DNA of 64,000 nt from Amycolatopsis arida (GCF_900115565.1 NZ_FOWW01000001.1:1-64000), one strand, 5' to 3'. Shown: positions 16,725-25,444, counted from the first letter of the stretch. Made by a program: numbers and translations. The notes: generated from the sequence alone by a model not told the origin.

Positions 16725-17728
16725 GCCTGGCACCTTTCGCTCGGGGGCAGCGGCGCGCGCCGCGGCGGGTCGGTGACCAGCGTCGCCTCGCAGAGGTAGA
16801 AGTTCAGCCACGAGCCGTACGAGCCGAGCCGGCCCACCGCGTCGAACTTCGCCGGCAGCAGCTCGAGGAACCGCTCGACGTCGCCCTCGTGCTCGGCGAG
16901 ATTGGTGGACAGTTCGTCCAGCCCGGCGATGCTGTCCTTCAGCGGCGGCCGGGCCAGCTCGAACAGCCCGGCGGTGGCGGTGGTCAGCGCGGCCATGCCG
17001 CCGATGGCCTCGCCGATCGCCGAGCGGTCCTCGGCCAGCCCGGACACCAGCCGCCGCAGGGTGGACACCAGCGTGGCCAGCCGGTCGTCCCCGCTGTTGA
17101 CCGTGCGCAGGACGGTGTTGAGGTTGCCGATCACCTCGCCGATCACCCGGTCGCGGTCGGCCAGCGCGGCGGTGAGCGATCCGGTGCGCGCCAGCAGGCT
17201 CTCCACCGTGCCGCCCTCGCCCTGCAGCACCTGCACGATCTCGCCGGAGAGCCGGTTCACCTCGTCCGGGGACAGCGCCTGGAACAGCGGCTTGAACCCG
17301 TTGAACAGCTCGGTGAGGTCCAGCGCCGGCGCGGTCCGGTCGAGCGGGATCTCCCCGCCCTCGGGCAGGGTGCCGGTCGCACGCGGGTCGCCGGGGTCGA
17401 GCGCGATGTAGCGCTGGCCCACCATGTTGCGGTATTTGATGGTCGCCCGGACACTGGCCGGCAGCCGGTGCGCGCGGTCCACCGAGAACCGCACCAGCGC
17501 CAGGTGCCGGTCGACGATCTCCATACCGTCCACCTGGCCCACCCGCACGCCGGAGATGCGCACGTCGTCCCCGACGGTGAGCGAGGTGACGTCGGTGAAC
17601 CGGGCGCTGTAGCCGGCGGTGCCGCCGACCCCGGTGTTGCCGATGGAGAGGGCCAGCACGGCGGTGGCCAGCCCGGTGACCACGACGAACACCAGGCCCT
17701 TGAGCAACGGCGCGACGAAGCCCCTCAT
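16721..17728 (-). CDS. mceB: Mce-family substrate-binding protein, MceB position
   Basis: This 335-aa protein has an N-terminal helix (LLKGLVFVVVTGLATAVLAL), an MCE domain (YSARFTDVTSLTVGDDVRIS, then GVRVGQVDGMEIVDRHLALV), a helical tail, and the C-terminal SWLNFYLCEATL motif typical of MceB. ATG 17728 overlaps the mceA stop (ATGA). The unbroken chain of four-base overlaps across the operon supports near-equimolar translation. Confidence 0.9.
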   Translation of the reverse strand: MRGFVAPLLKGLVFVVVTGLATAVLALSIGNTGVGGTAGYSARFTDVTSLTVGDDVRISGVRVGQVDGMEIVDRHLALVRFSVDRAHRLPASVRATIKYRNMVGQRYIALDPGDPRATGTLPEGGEIPLDRTAPALDLTELFNGFKPLFQALSPDEVNRLSGEIVQVLQGEGGTVESLLARTGSLTAALADRDRVIGEVIGNLNTVLRTVNSGDDRLATLVSTLRRLVSGLAEDRSAIGEAIGGMAALTTATAGLFELARPPLKDSIAGLDELSTNLAEHEGDVERFLELLPAKFDAVGRLGSYGSWLNFYLCEATLVTDPPRRAPLPPSERCQA

Positions 17729-19023
17729 CGTGGCGGCTCCCCTTCCAGCGTCACCTCGGTGCCCCGGTAGAGCGGACCGACCAGCACGCCGCCCCACGCG
17801 GGCACCTCCGCGGGCGGGACGCCCAGCTCGACCGCGAGCAGGGTGGCCAGCAGCTCGCGCTCCTGGGGCGAGTTGGGCAGGCCGAGGTTCCCGCCGGGCA
17901 TGGCCGCGACCGCGCCGGCGTCGCCGGGCGCCGCCGCGGCCACCCCGGAGGTCGGCGGCACCCCGCTGGGGTAGCAGCGCGGCCCACCGGTCGCGGTGTA
18001 GGCCGGGTCGTCGACCCCCGGCAGGTACTTGCCCCGGTCCGGGGTCACCGCGGCCTCGATGTGCATGCCGGGCGGTCGGTCGTCGCCCGGGTCGGCGCCG
18101 AGCACCCTGTCCATCGAGCCGCGCAACTCGTCGAGGGCGGCGAGGGTGCACGGGAAGCTGGGCGAGTAGCGGGCGGCGAGCTCCAGCGGCGCGCGGCTGT
18201 TCGCGGTGAGCAGCACGATGTTGTCCCGGTTGGCGCGGAGGAACGTGGTCACGTCCTGGCTGGATCCGGTGACCCTGGCGTAGAGGTCGTCGAGCCCGGC
18301 GCGGTGCTCGGTGACGGTGCGCAGGGTCACGGCCGTGTCGGTGAGCGAGTCGAGCAGGTCGGGGGCGATGTCGCCGTAGAGCCGGCTGACCTCGGCCAGG
18401 TCGCGGATGTTCTCGTGCAGCCGCGGCAGGCTCGGGTTGAACCGTTCCAGGTAGTCGGCGGCGGCCGCCAGCGTGTCGCCGAGCTGCTCGCCGCGGCCCT
18501 CCAGCGCGGTGGCCACGGCGGTGAGGCTGGTGGCCAGCTTCTCCGGCCGCACCGCGCGCAGCACGGGCAGCAGGTTGTCGAACACCCGCTCCAGCTCGAT
18601 CGCGTTGGCCGAGCGGTCCTGGCCGATCACGTCGCCCTCGGCCAGTGGCGGCAGCGTCGGGGAGTCCGGAATGGACAGCTGAACGTAGCGCTCGCCGAAC
18701 AGCGTCTTCGGCACCAGCAGCGCGGAGACGTCCTTGGGCAGCCGGTCCACCCAGCGTGGGTCCAGCGCGAGGACCACCGCCGCCCCGCCGGGCCGGCCGC
18801 GGATCTCCCGCACCTCGCCCACCACCACCCCGCGGGCCTTGACCTCGGCGGTGGGCCGAAGCTGGTTGCCCACCCGGTCGGTCTCCAGGGTCACCATGAC
18901 CGCGGGGACGAAGTCCTTCTGGTAGATCCGCACGGACAGCGTCACCAGCATGGCCAGCACCAGCAGGAACGCCAGCCCGGCCGTGCGGCGGCCGAGTGTG
19001 CGCAGCACCGTCCGGCGGGTCAT
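17725..19023 (-). CDS. mceA: Mce-family substrate-binding protein, MceA position
   Basis: This 432-aa protein, first of the six Mce subunits, has an N-terminal helix (AGLAFLLVLAMLVTLSVRIY), an MCE domain (MVTLETDRVGNQLRPTAEVK, then ARGVVVGEVREIRG), a helical tail containing YSPSFPCTLAALDEL, and a Pro/Gly-rich C-terminus. ATG 19023 overlaps the yrbEB stop (ATGA). Confidence 0.9.
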   Translation of the reverse strand: MTRRTVLRTLGRRTAGLAFLLVLAMLVTLSVRIYQKDFVPAVMVTLETDRVGNQLRPTAEVKARGVVVGEVREIRGRPGGAAVVLALDPRWVDRLPKDVSALLVPKTLFGERYVQLSIPDSPTLPPLAEGDVIGQDRSANAIELERVFDNLLPVLRAVRPEKLATSLTAVATALEGRGEQLGDTLAAAADYLERFNPSLPRLHENIRDLAEVSRLYGDIAPDLLDSLTDTAVTLRTVTEHRAGLDDLYARVTGSSQDVTTFLRANRDNIVLLTANSRAPLELAARYSPSFPCTLAALDELRGSMDRVLGADPGDDRPPGMHIEAAVTPDRGKYLPGVDDPAYTATGGPRCYPSGVPPTSGVAAAAPGDAGAVAAMPGGNLGLPNSPQERELLATLLAVELGVPPAEVPAWGGVLVGPLYRGTEVTLEGEPPR

Positions 19024-19868
19024 CCGGCCACCTTCACCGTCGTGGTGGCGCCCCAGATCGCCAGGCTGAGGAAGAAGTCGAGCACGCTGATCGCGACGAT
19101 CGCGGTGCGCACCGCCCTGCCGACCGCGACGCCCACCCCGGCCGGCCCTCCGCTGGCCCGGAAGCCGTAGTAGCAGTGCGCCAGCACCACGACGACGCTG
19201 AACGCCAGCACCTTCCCGAACGACCAGAGCACGTCGATCGGCGGAAGGAAGAGGCTGAAGTAGTGGTCGTAGGTGCCGGCGGACTGGCCGAAGAACCACA
19301 CGGTGACCTGCCGGGACGCCACGTACGAGGTGAGCAGGCCGATCGCGTACAGCGGGACGATCGCCAGGAAGCCGGCGACGATCCGGGTGGTGACGAGGTA
19401 CGGCACGCTCGGGACGCCCATCACCTCGAGCGCGTCGATCTCCTCGGAGATCCGCATGGCACCGAGTTGCGCGGTGAACCCGCAGCCGACCGTCGCCGAC
19501 AGCGCGAGCCCGGCGACCAGCGGCGCGATCTCGCGGGTGTTGAAGTACGCGGAGATGAACCCGGCGAAGGCCGAGGTGCCCACCTGGTTGAGCGCCGAGT
19601 AGCCCTGCAGCCCGACGACGGTCCCGGTGAAGACCGTCATCCCGACCATCACGCCGATGGTGCCGCCGATGACGGCCAGCGCGCCGCTGCCGAAGCTCAC
19701 CTCGGCCAGCAGCCGAACGATCTCCCTGGTGTAGCGGCGCACCGCGCGCGGGATCCAGGCCAGCGCGCGGACGGTGAACAGGATCTGGTCGCCGAGTGCG
19801 TCCAGGACGGTGAACGGCCGGTCGACGGTGCGCAGCACGCGCCGGGTGCGAGTGTCGGGGACGGTCAT
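19020..19868 (-). CDS. yrbEB: YrbEB/MlaE-type ABC permease
   Basis: This 282-aa integral membrane protein has five to six helices and the MlaE/YrbE permease signature (MRISEEIDALEVMGVPSVPY). With YrbEA it forms the inner-membrane channel of the Mce transporter, energised by an MceG-type ATPase that is not encoded in this window. ATG 19868 lies just after the yrbEA stop. Confidence 0.92.
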   Translation of the reverse strand: MTVPDTRTRRVLRTVDRPFTVLDALGDQILFTVRALAWIPRAVRRYTREIVRLLAEVSFGSGALAVIGGTIGVMVGMTVFTGTVVGLQGYSALNQVGTSAFAGFISAYFNTREIAPLVAGLALSATVGCGFTAQLGAMRISEEIDALEVMGVPSVPYLVTTRIVAGFLAIVPLYAIGLLTSYVASRQVTVWFFGQSAGTYDHYFSLFLPPIDVLWSFGKVLAFSVVVVLAHCYYGFRASGGPAGVGVAVGRAVRTAIVAISVLDFFLSLAIWGATTTVKVAG

Positions 19869-19872
19869 GGCG

Positions 19873-20664
19873 TCACATCCCCTTCGGCGGCACCAGCTGC
19901 AGGTACAGCGTGGTGAGCACCAGGTTGAGCAGGAACAGCAGCAGGAAGGTGATCACCACCGACTGGTTCACCGCGTCGCCGACGCCCTTCGGCCCGCCGC
20001 GCGGGTTCAGCCCGCGGTAGGCGGCCACGATCCCGGCGACGAAGCCGAAGACCACGGCCTTGATCTCGCTGATCCACAGGTCCGGCAACTGCGCGAGCGC
20101 GGAGAAGCTGGCCAGGTAGGCGCCCGGCGTGCCGCCCTGCATGACCACGTTGAAGAAGTAGCCGCCGAGCACGCCGACCACGCTGACCATGCCGTTGAGG
20201 AACGCCGCGACGCCCATGGCGGCGAGCACCCTCGGCACGATGAGTCGCTGCACCGGCGAGACGCCGAGCACCTCCATCGCGGCGATCTCCTCGCGGATCG
20301 TCCGGGAGCCGAGATCGGCGCACATCGCGCTGCCGCCCGCGCCGGCGATGAGCAGCGCGGTGACGATCGGGCTGGCCTGCTGGATGATCGCCAGCACGCT
20401 GGCCGCGCCGGTGAACGACTGGGCGCCGATCTGGCTGGTGAGCGACCCGAGGTGCAGCGCGATCACCGCACCGAACGGGATGGAGACCAGCGCGGTGGGC
20501 AGGATCGACACGCTGGCGATGAACCAGAACTGCTGCACCAGTTCCCGGACCTGGAACGGCCGGCGGAACAGGCAGCGCGCCACGTCCAGGCCCAGCGCGT
20601 AGAGGCGGCCGGTCTCCCGGATGGCGCCGGCGCCGGGAAACGACGCCGTCCGCGTGCTCGTCAT
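19873..20664 (-). CDS. yrbEA: YrbEA/MlaE-type ABC permease
   Basis: This 263-aa permease is the first gene of the ten-gene mce operon. It has the MlaE-family core (SRTIREEIAAMEVLGVSPVQ) and multiple membrane helices. The start at ATG 20664 is chosen because the protein then has YrbEA length; the frame is open for 135 codons upstream without similarity. A motif resembling a TetR-type operator lies 64 bp upstream. Confidence 0.92.
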   Translation of the reverse strand: MTSTRTASFPGAGAIRETGRLYALGLDVARCLFRRPFQVRELVQQFWFIASVSILPTALVSIPFGAVIALHLGSLTSQIGAQSFTGAASVLAIIQQASPIVTALLIAGAGGSAMCADLGSRTIREEIAAMEVLGVSPVQRLIVPRVLAAMGVAAFLNGMVSVVGVLGGYFFNVVMQGGTPGAYLASFSALAQLPDLWISEIKAVVFGFVAGIVAAYRGLNPRGGPKGVGDAVNQSVVITFLLLFLLNLVLTTLYLQLVPPKGM

Positions 20665-20727
20665 CGCGACCGTCCGGATTTCTCGGGCGGAGGAGGAAGT
20701 GCTGTTCCGGCCCCCTTCGACGTCTAT

Positions 20728-20739
20728 TACCGGTCGGTA
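20728..20739. promoter_or_regulatory. TACCG-GT-CGGTA operator-like motif upstream of the mce operon
   Basis: This inverted repeat sits in the context TTACCGGTCGGTACGCTA, 64 bp upstream of yrbEA. A close relative, TTACCAGTCAGTAGACTA, occurs at 24147-24164, upstream of the secreted-protein gene that starts at 24013, in the same orientation. A shared TetR-type regulator is a reasonable guess. Confidence 0.45.
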
Positions 20740-20921
20740 CGCTAATCCCGGCCATGCGCTCCGACAAGGCGTTTCCTGCGGCCTGTCGGTCACGTCCTGG
20801 TAACCGGTGGACTTTTTGTCATCGCTGGACAAAGGAGCCGTCGAGATTTGTCCGGGTATGCGTCCCCGGCTGTCCACCGAACGAGGCAACCGGGACTGCG
20901 CCGAATGGTGGCGTTGTACCG

Positions 20922-20941
20922 CGATGATGAAACGATCATCG
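20922..20941. promoter_or_regulatory. CGATGAT-N6-ATCATCG inverted repeat
   Basis: This is a perfect 7-bp inverted repeat with a 6-bp spacer, 126-146 bp before the 21068 gene and about 260 bp before yrbEA. It could be an operator for a dimeric regulator of either transcript. Confidence 0.4.
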
Positions 20942-21067
20942 AGAACGCGAGGACGGTGACAAACTCTCCGGAACGGGGAAAGGTGTTGGCTCCACCGCCT
21001 TCCGATCGTGCGGTACTCGCCGGTAACGTTTCGTTTCCCCGTCACTCGTGGAATCGAGGAGCAAGCC

Positions 21068-21727
21068 ATGGCACAGTGTTTTCGAAGGCAGCGTCCGCGG
21101 AGAGCTGTTTCCCGCGCTCACCGCGGCGTGTTCGCCGCCGTGCTGGCCGCCGCGCTGGGCGCGGGCGTGCTCGCCGCAGCTCCGGCGTCGGCCGCGACGA
21201 TCAAGGTGCAGTACCCGGTCACCGGCCAGTCGGTGATCAAGAAGACCGGAGGCACCCTGGAGCTCGGCCCCGGGACGTTGCGCACCACCGTGGAGACCCG
21301 CACCGGCGGTGCGGACCTGACCGGGCACCTCGAGCTGCCGCCCGCGAAGTCGTCGTTCACGGTGGCCGGCTTCATCCCGGTGCGCGCGACGGTCACCGTC
21401 ATCCCGACCACGCCGGTGACCGGGCAGATCGTGCAGGGCGTCGTCGACGCGCGCTCCGAGGCCCACATCCAGCTCAGCGACATCTGGGTGGCCGGCGTCA
21501 TCTACACGCCGGTGGGCAACGAGTGCCGGACGGAGCGGCCGGTCGCCATGGACCTGCGTTCCGAGGGCGACTTCACCATCTTCGACGGCGGCACGATGTC
21601 CGGCGTCTACACCATTCCGGACTTCCGCAACTGCACCATCTTCGGCCCGCTGCTCAGCTCGCTGGTGTCCGGCCCGGACAACACCATCACCCTGGAGCTC
21701 GGCCGCGCGACGCCGATCACCGACTGA
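21068..21727 (+). CDS. Secreted beta-rich protein next to the mce operon
   Basis: This 219-aa protein has an RR-rich start, a signal peptide (FAAVLAAALGAGVLAAAPAS) with cleavage likely after ASAA, and a beta-strand-rich mature domain with two cysteines. Its C-terminal part (DFTIFDGGTMSGVYTIPDF, then LVSGPDNTITLEL) resembles the C-terminus of the convergent 21799-23223 product, so the two share a domain. GAGGAG lies 7 nt before ATG 21068. It is divergent from the mce operon. A role as an extracytoplasmic lipid or sterol accessory is only a hypothesis. Confidence 0.75.
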   Translation: MAQCFRRQRPRRAVSRAHRGVFAAVLAAALGAGVLAAAPASAATIKVQYPVTGQSVIKKTGGTLELGPGTLRTTVETRTGGADLTGHLELPPAKSSFTVAGFIPVRATVTVIPTTPVTGQIVQGVVDARSEAHIQLSDIWVAGVIYTPVGNECRTERPVAMDLRSEGDFTIFDGGTMSGVYTIPDFRNCTIFGPLLSSLVSGPDNTITLELGRATPITD

Positions 21728-21748
21728 TCCCGCCACCGTCCCTCGATC

Positions 21749-21782
21749 GGACCGGCCGTCGCCATTCGGCGGCGGCCGGTCC
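21749..21782. terminator. Strong hairpin between convergent genes
   Basis: A 15-bp stem (GGACCGGCCGTCGCC with one G-U pair) closes on the loop ATTC. It can act as a bidirectional terminator for the 21068 and 21799 genes. Confidence 0.7.
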
Positions 21783-21798
21783 CTTCTGTCGTGGTGGC

Positions 21799-23223
21799 TC
21801 AGCGAACGGTGGTGAGGGTGAGGGTGAGCTGGTTGTCCGGCCCGGAGACCAGCCCGGTGACGAGCGGGTCCAGCGACTCGGTCACGCCGCACCCGGTGAA
21901 CGGCGGGATGGTGAAACCGCGGTGCTTCTCCTGCTCGGCCTCCGGGTCGGTGCCCAGCGTCCCGCCGGAGAAGATGAAGTAGGTGCCGATCACGTCGATG
22001 ACGACCGGTGCGGCGGTGCGGCAGTTCGGCCCGACGTCCAGCGGCACCCCGTTCACCGCGACGTCGCCGAGCTTGATGATCACCCGCATCTGGCCTTCCA
22101 GGACGTTCATCGGGTTGGGCCCGCCGAAGGTGACGAACTTCCCGTCGGGCTGGTCCGCCGGAAGGAACTCCGCCTTCCCGGTCGTCGGCATGAACCCGAA
22201 CGCGGCGAACGGCGTCCGTGCCGGCGGCATGCCGGCGCTGCCGCGGATGTACGGCGGCGGGAGGAACTGGCCGCCGTTGACGAAGATCCCGGTGCCGAGC
22301 GCGAAGGTCTCGTTGAGCTTGGCCACCGTGCTCTCCCCGACGATGAACTGCGGGGTGATGAGCGCGCGGGGATCGCCCCGAGGGTCCCGCGCGGCCCCGG
22401 CCAGTGCCTCGGGACCGGCGTGGGGGGTCGCGCTGTCGGGCGCGGCGCCGGATTCGCCTGGTTCGCCGGGTGGCGAGGTGCTCGGCGCCGGGGTGCCGGG
22501 TCCGGCCAGCTCCACCGCGACCGCGCCGAGTCGCGGGTCATGGTCGGGGTGGGGCCGGCAGCGCAGCTCGACCGGGTGCGCGACGGTCGGGTCGCCCTCG
22601 GCGTCGCGTGGGGTCAGCGCGAGCGTGGGCGGCTCGACGGCCAGCTCCAGCAGCGCCGCGGCCCCGGTGTGCAGCGGGGGCACGGCGCCCTCCCCGGCGA
22701 GGGTCAGCGGACCCGACTCCGGTGCCGGCGTGGCCGGCAGCACGAGGTCGACCGGTACCTGGTCGGGCTCGTCGTCCCGGCGCACGGCGAGCGGCACGGT
22801 GGCGGTGCCGTCGATCGTGGCGGTGGCCGGACCGGTGATCCCCCGCCACGCCTCCTCCGGGAGGGCCAGTCGCACGGCGAACCGGTCGAGGCGCACCGGC
22901 TGCCCGGCCGGGACGCTCGGCGGCAGCGGGCCGGCGGTGACTGTCATGCGCACCGGCACCGGGCCGCCGCCGGGGAGGTCGCCCGCGGGCTCGCCCATGG
23001 CGGGATCGCCGGTGGGCTCGGTGCCGGTGGGTTTCGTGCCGGTGGGTTCCGCGCCGCCGGTCGCGTCGCAGGCGTAGTCCAGCGCCGTGACGGTCGGCGG
23101 GTCGGCCTGCCCGCTGGCGGTGGAGCCGGCCCCGGTCAGGCCGCCGGCGAGGCCGGCGGCCAGTGCCAGCACGGCCGTTCCGGTCGCCGGCCCTCGGGAG
23201 GCTCGGCCGCGCGTGCCGTTCAT
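21799..23223 (-). CDS. Secreted multi-domain beta-rich protein
   Basis: This 474-aa protein has a signal peptide at residues about 15-40 (TGTAVLALAAGLAGGLTGAG), then VTALDYACDATGG, a low-complexity PTGT/EPTG stretch and a Pro/Glu-rich middle. The C-terminal domain ends FIFSGGTLGT, RGFTIPPFTGCG, LVTGLVSGPDNQLTLTLTT and matches the end of the 21068 product. AGGAGA precedes the ATG. The upstream gene (23354-24013) is separated by a strong hairpin, so this gene probably has its own promoter. Function is unknown; the cell-envelope location is inferred from the signal peptide. Confidence 0.75.
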   Translation of the reverse strand: MNGTRGRASRGPATGTAVLALAAGLAGGLTGAGSTASGQADPPTVTALDYACDATGGAEPTGTKPTGTEPTGDPAMGEPAGDLPGGGPVPVRMTVTAGPLPPSVPAGQPVRLDRFAVRLALPEEAWRGITGPATATIDGTATVPLAVRRDDEPDQVPVDLVLPATPAPESGPLTLAGEGAVPPLHTGAAALLELAVEPPTLALTPRDAEGDPTVAHPVELRCRPHPDHDPRLGAVAVELAGPGTPAPSTSPPGEPGESGAAPDSATPHAGPEALAGAARDPRGDPRALITPQFIVGESTVAKLNETFALGTGIFVNGGQFLPPPYIRGSAGMPPARTPFAAFGFMPTTGKAEFLPADQPDGKFVTFGGPNPMNVLEGQMRVIIKLGDVAVNGVPLDVGPNCRTAAPVVIDVIGTYFIFSGGTLGTDPEAEQEKHRGFTIPPFTGCGVTESLDPLVTGLVSGPDNQLTLTLTTVR

Positions 23224-23249
23224 GGGCTTCTCTCCTACGTCGTTCGCGT

Positions 23250-23288
23250 GGCCGAAGCCGGCCCGCCTGCGGGAGGCGGACCGGCTTC
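23250..23288. terminator. Hairpin downstream of the 23354 gene
   Basis: The CCGAAGCCGG/CCGGCTTCGG stem encloses a further CCGCCT/AGGCGG pairing. It lies between two minus-strand genes and probably separates their transcripts. Confidence 0.6.
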
Positions 23289-23353
23289 GGGCGTCCTCGG
23301 CTCCGGCCGTACCGTGGTCGGGCCGGCACTCAGTTCGGTTCAGCTCGGTCCAG

Positions 23354-24013
23354 TCAGTCCAGAGTGGCTGGTGGGGTGACGGTCATGTCGGGCGTGAAGC
23401 TGGTGTCCTGCGGGATCGAGGTGTCGAGGTCACACTCGAACGACTCGGGTCCCTGCCAGCTCGGCGGGTTGGTGTTCATGTAGTGGAAGTCCACGGTCGC
23501 GGCGAAGAAGCTGCCCATGTCGGCGCCGAGCGTCCCCGGCTCACCCGCGGTGATGGTCGGCACGACGGTGCCGGCGTCCTGGTGCGCGATGACGGTGAAG
23601 TCGGAGTCGGGGTCGCTGACGAACTGCTCGTCGATCCGCAGGTCGCTGATGTCGACGTCGGTCGGGCTGCCGTTGGTGACGGTGACCCCGCCGTCGGCGG
23701 TGCCGCGCACGCCGTCGATCCCGCCGACGTAGTAGAGCAGGCTCACCACGCTGGCCGGAACGGTCGCGGTCGCGACGATGTCGTGCGGCTGCACGGTGCC
23801 GCCCGACGGCACCGACTCCGGCGCCTGGAACTGGAACTTGACGTCCAGGATGTCGTTGCCGATCAACGGATAGGTGCAGATGTAGCGCAACGTCTGGCTC
23901 TCGTAGGTCACCTCGGCCGCCTGTGCGGTGCCCGCGCCGAGCACGCCGGTCACCGTCGTGGCGAGGCAGGCCGCCGCCGCGCCGGCCAGTAGGTTTCGAA
24001 TTCTTCGCGCCAT
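23354..24013 (-). CDS. Secreted protein, DUF6801-like
   Basis: This 219-aa protein has a signal peptide (LLAGAAAACLATTVTGVLGA, cleavage near AQA) and a mature beta-rich domain. It starts VTYESQTLRYICTYPLIGND, a YxCxYPLIG pattern that I associate with DUF6801 secreted actinobacterial proteins. Two cysteines (YIC and FEC) could form a disulphide. AAGGAGA precedes ATG 24013. It has an operator-like motif like that of the mce operon 134 bp upstream. Family assignment is from memory and moderate. Confidence 0.72.
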   Translation of the reverse strand: MARRIRNLLAGAAAACLATTVTGVLGAGTAQAAEVTYESQTLRYICTYPLIGNDILDVKFQFQAPESVPSGGTVQPHDIVATATVPASVVSLLYYVGGIDGVRGTADGGVTVTNGSPTDVDISDLRIDEQFVSDPDSDFTVIAHQDAGTVVPTITAGEPGTLGADMGSFFAATVDFHYMNTNPPSWQGPESFECDLDTSIPQDTSFTPDMTVTPPATLD

Positions 24014-24446
24014 TGCTGGAATCTCCTTAGCGATCCACTAGCCTGCGCGTACGCAGGGTTCGATGAGCGCGGGAGCTGCCGATCCGCCGGCGAATCCGAT
24101 CGGTTCCCGCCGGTCCCGGGTTGCCCGGCGCCGGGGTAACATCCGGTTACCAGTCAGTAGACTAGGTCCGTCGCGTCGGGCGGAACAAGGGACCGTCACG
24201 AATTGCCGAATTCGATGTCCTTCCTTTGTCATGGAAGCGACAAAACCGTTCTCTGGCTTGTCACCCTCCGACAAGGACCGCACCATGTCGGCGCCTTTTC
24301 GTGGTGCTCGGCCCGCGGATCGGGATAGGGTGCCGGCATCATCTGTCGAGATCATTTCGGGCAGCGCCCGAAACGAGTTGCCTCGAATGGTCGAACGTGC
24401 TGCGGCGAACGGCCCAACGGGAATTCGCCGGGAATTCGGAGGTGCC
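24014..24446. promoter_or_regulatory. Control region between the 24013 gene and the RCC1-like gene
   Basis: This 433-bp region has no convincing gene. It contains TTACCAGTCAGTAGACTA at 24147-24164 and repeated GGAATTC(G) elements near 24420-24440, just before the RCC1-like start. Confidence 0.5.
24148..24159. promoter_or_regulatory. TACCAGTCAGTA operator-like motif
   Basis: It differs from TACCGGTCGGTA of the mce control region by two G-to-A changes, and the flanking TT- and -CTA bases also agree. It is placed upstream of the 24013 secreted-protein gene as the other copy is upstream of yrbEA. Confidence 0.42.
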
Positions 24447-25439
24447 GTGCCGCGGGAGATCGCCCGGCGCCGGGCGCGCCGGTTGTTGGCCAGGGCGCCG
24501 ATGGTCGTGCCCGTCCTGGCGCTGCTGGTCGCGACGAGCGCGGCCGCCGCCCAGCAGGGGCCCTACCGTGGCGAGCCGACGCCGGTCGCGCCGGTCGATG
24601 CCCCCGGGGTACCCGGCCGGATGATGGTGTGGAACGACCCCAGGGACATCTTCGTGCCCCCGGAGCTACGGTCCGGGGTGGTCGCGGTGGACGCCGGCGC
24701 GCTGCACTCGGTGGGGCTGAAGGCGGACGGCAGCGTGCACGTCGGGCAGCACCAGACCTTCCGCACCGACCTCTACGGGGAGAAGACCGTGCCCGCGGAG
24801 GTGCGCGGTGCCACCGCCGTCACCGCCGGGTGGGGGCACGCGCTGGCCGTGGTGGACGGCGGCGTGGTCGCGTGGGGCAACAACTGGTTCGGCCAGACCG
24901 ACGTGCCGGTGCAAGCCCGGTCGGGGGTCGTCGCGGTGTCGTCGTTCGGGTTCCACAGCCTCGCGCTCAGGGCCGACGGCAGCGTGGTGAGCTGGGGCAG
25001 CCGCGACGACGTGCCACCGGCGGCGCGGTCCGGGGTGAGCGCGATCGCCGCCGGCGGGGACTACAACCTCGCGCTGAAGGGCGGCGGCGTCATCGCGTGG
25101 GGCAACAACGACCACGGGCAGACCGACGTGCCGCCCGCGGCCCGGTCGGGCGTGGTGGCGATCTCCGCGGGCTGGAACACCAGTGTGGCGCTGACGGCGG
25201 AGGGCAGGGTGCTCGCCTGGGGTAACGATGAGTTCGGCCGCGCCACCCCGCCGCCGACCGTGTCGTCCGGCATCGTCGCCATCGACGCCGGCTGGGTGCA
25301 CAACGTGGCGCTGACCCACGAGGGCAGGGTCATCGGCTGGGGCTACGCGGCGGGCAACAACCTCGCCTTCCCACCCGCCTGGTCCTCCGGCGTCTCCGCC
25401 ATAGCCGCCCACGAACGCTTCACCGTAGTCCTCAAATAA
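24447..25439 (+). CDS. Secreted RCC1-like beta-propeller protein
   Basis: This 330-aa protein has a signal peptide (APMVVPVLALLVATSAAAAQ) followed by about six repeats of ~40-45 residues. Each reads roughly SGVVAV-AG--HS-AL--DG-V--WG, with the variable loop DVPPAARSG between repeats (examples AVVDGGVVAWGNNWFGQTDV and ALKGGGVIAWGNNDHGQTDV). This is the RCC1 propeller pattern. In bacteria such exported propellers have no agreed role; binding to a surface or a partner is likely. GTG 24447 has CGGAGG close upstream; in-frame starts further up lack one. Confidence 0.8.
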   Translation: MPREIARRRARRLLARAPMVVPVLALLVATSAAAAQQGPYRGEPTPVAPVDAPGVPGRMMVWNDPRDIFVPPELRSGVVAVDAGALHSVGLKADGSVHVGQHQTFRTDLYGEKTVPAEVRGATAVTAGWGHALAVVDGGVVAWGNNWFGQTDVPVQARSGVVAVSSFGFHSLALRADGSVVSWGSRDDVPPAARSGVSAIAAGGDYNLALKGGGVIAWGNNDHGQTDVPPAARSGVVAISAGWNTSVALTAEGRVLAWGNDEFGRATPPPTVSSGIVAIDAGWVHNVALTHEGRVIGWGYAAGNNLAFPPAWSSGVSAIAAHERFTVVLK

Positions 25440-25444
25440 CCGCT

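Larger units (their letters stand above)
20665..21067. promoter_or_regulatory. Divergent control region between the mce operon and a secreted-protein gene
   Basis: This 403-bp region has no gene. It contains TACCGGTCGGTA (20728-20739) near the mce start and a longer inverted repeat at 20922-20941, and must hold promoters for both directions. No KstR-type AAC--GTT box was seen. Confidence 0.6.

Noticed and set aside
20665-21067. KstR-type sterol operator for the mce operon
   Set aside because: No AAC--GTT palindrome was found, so assignment as a cholesterol (mce4) operon is not supported.
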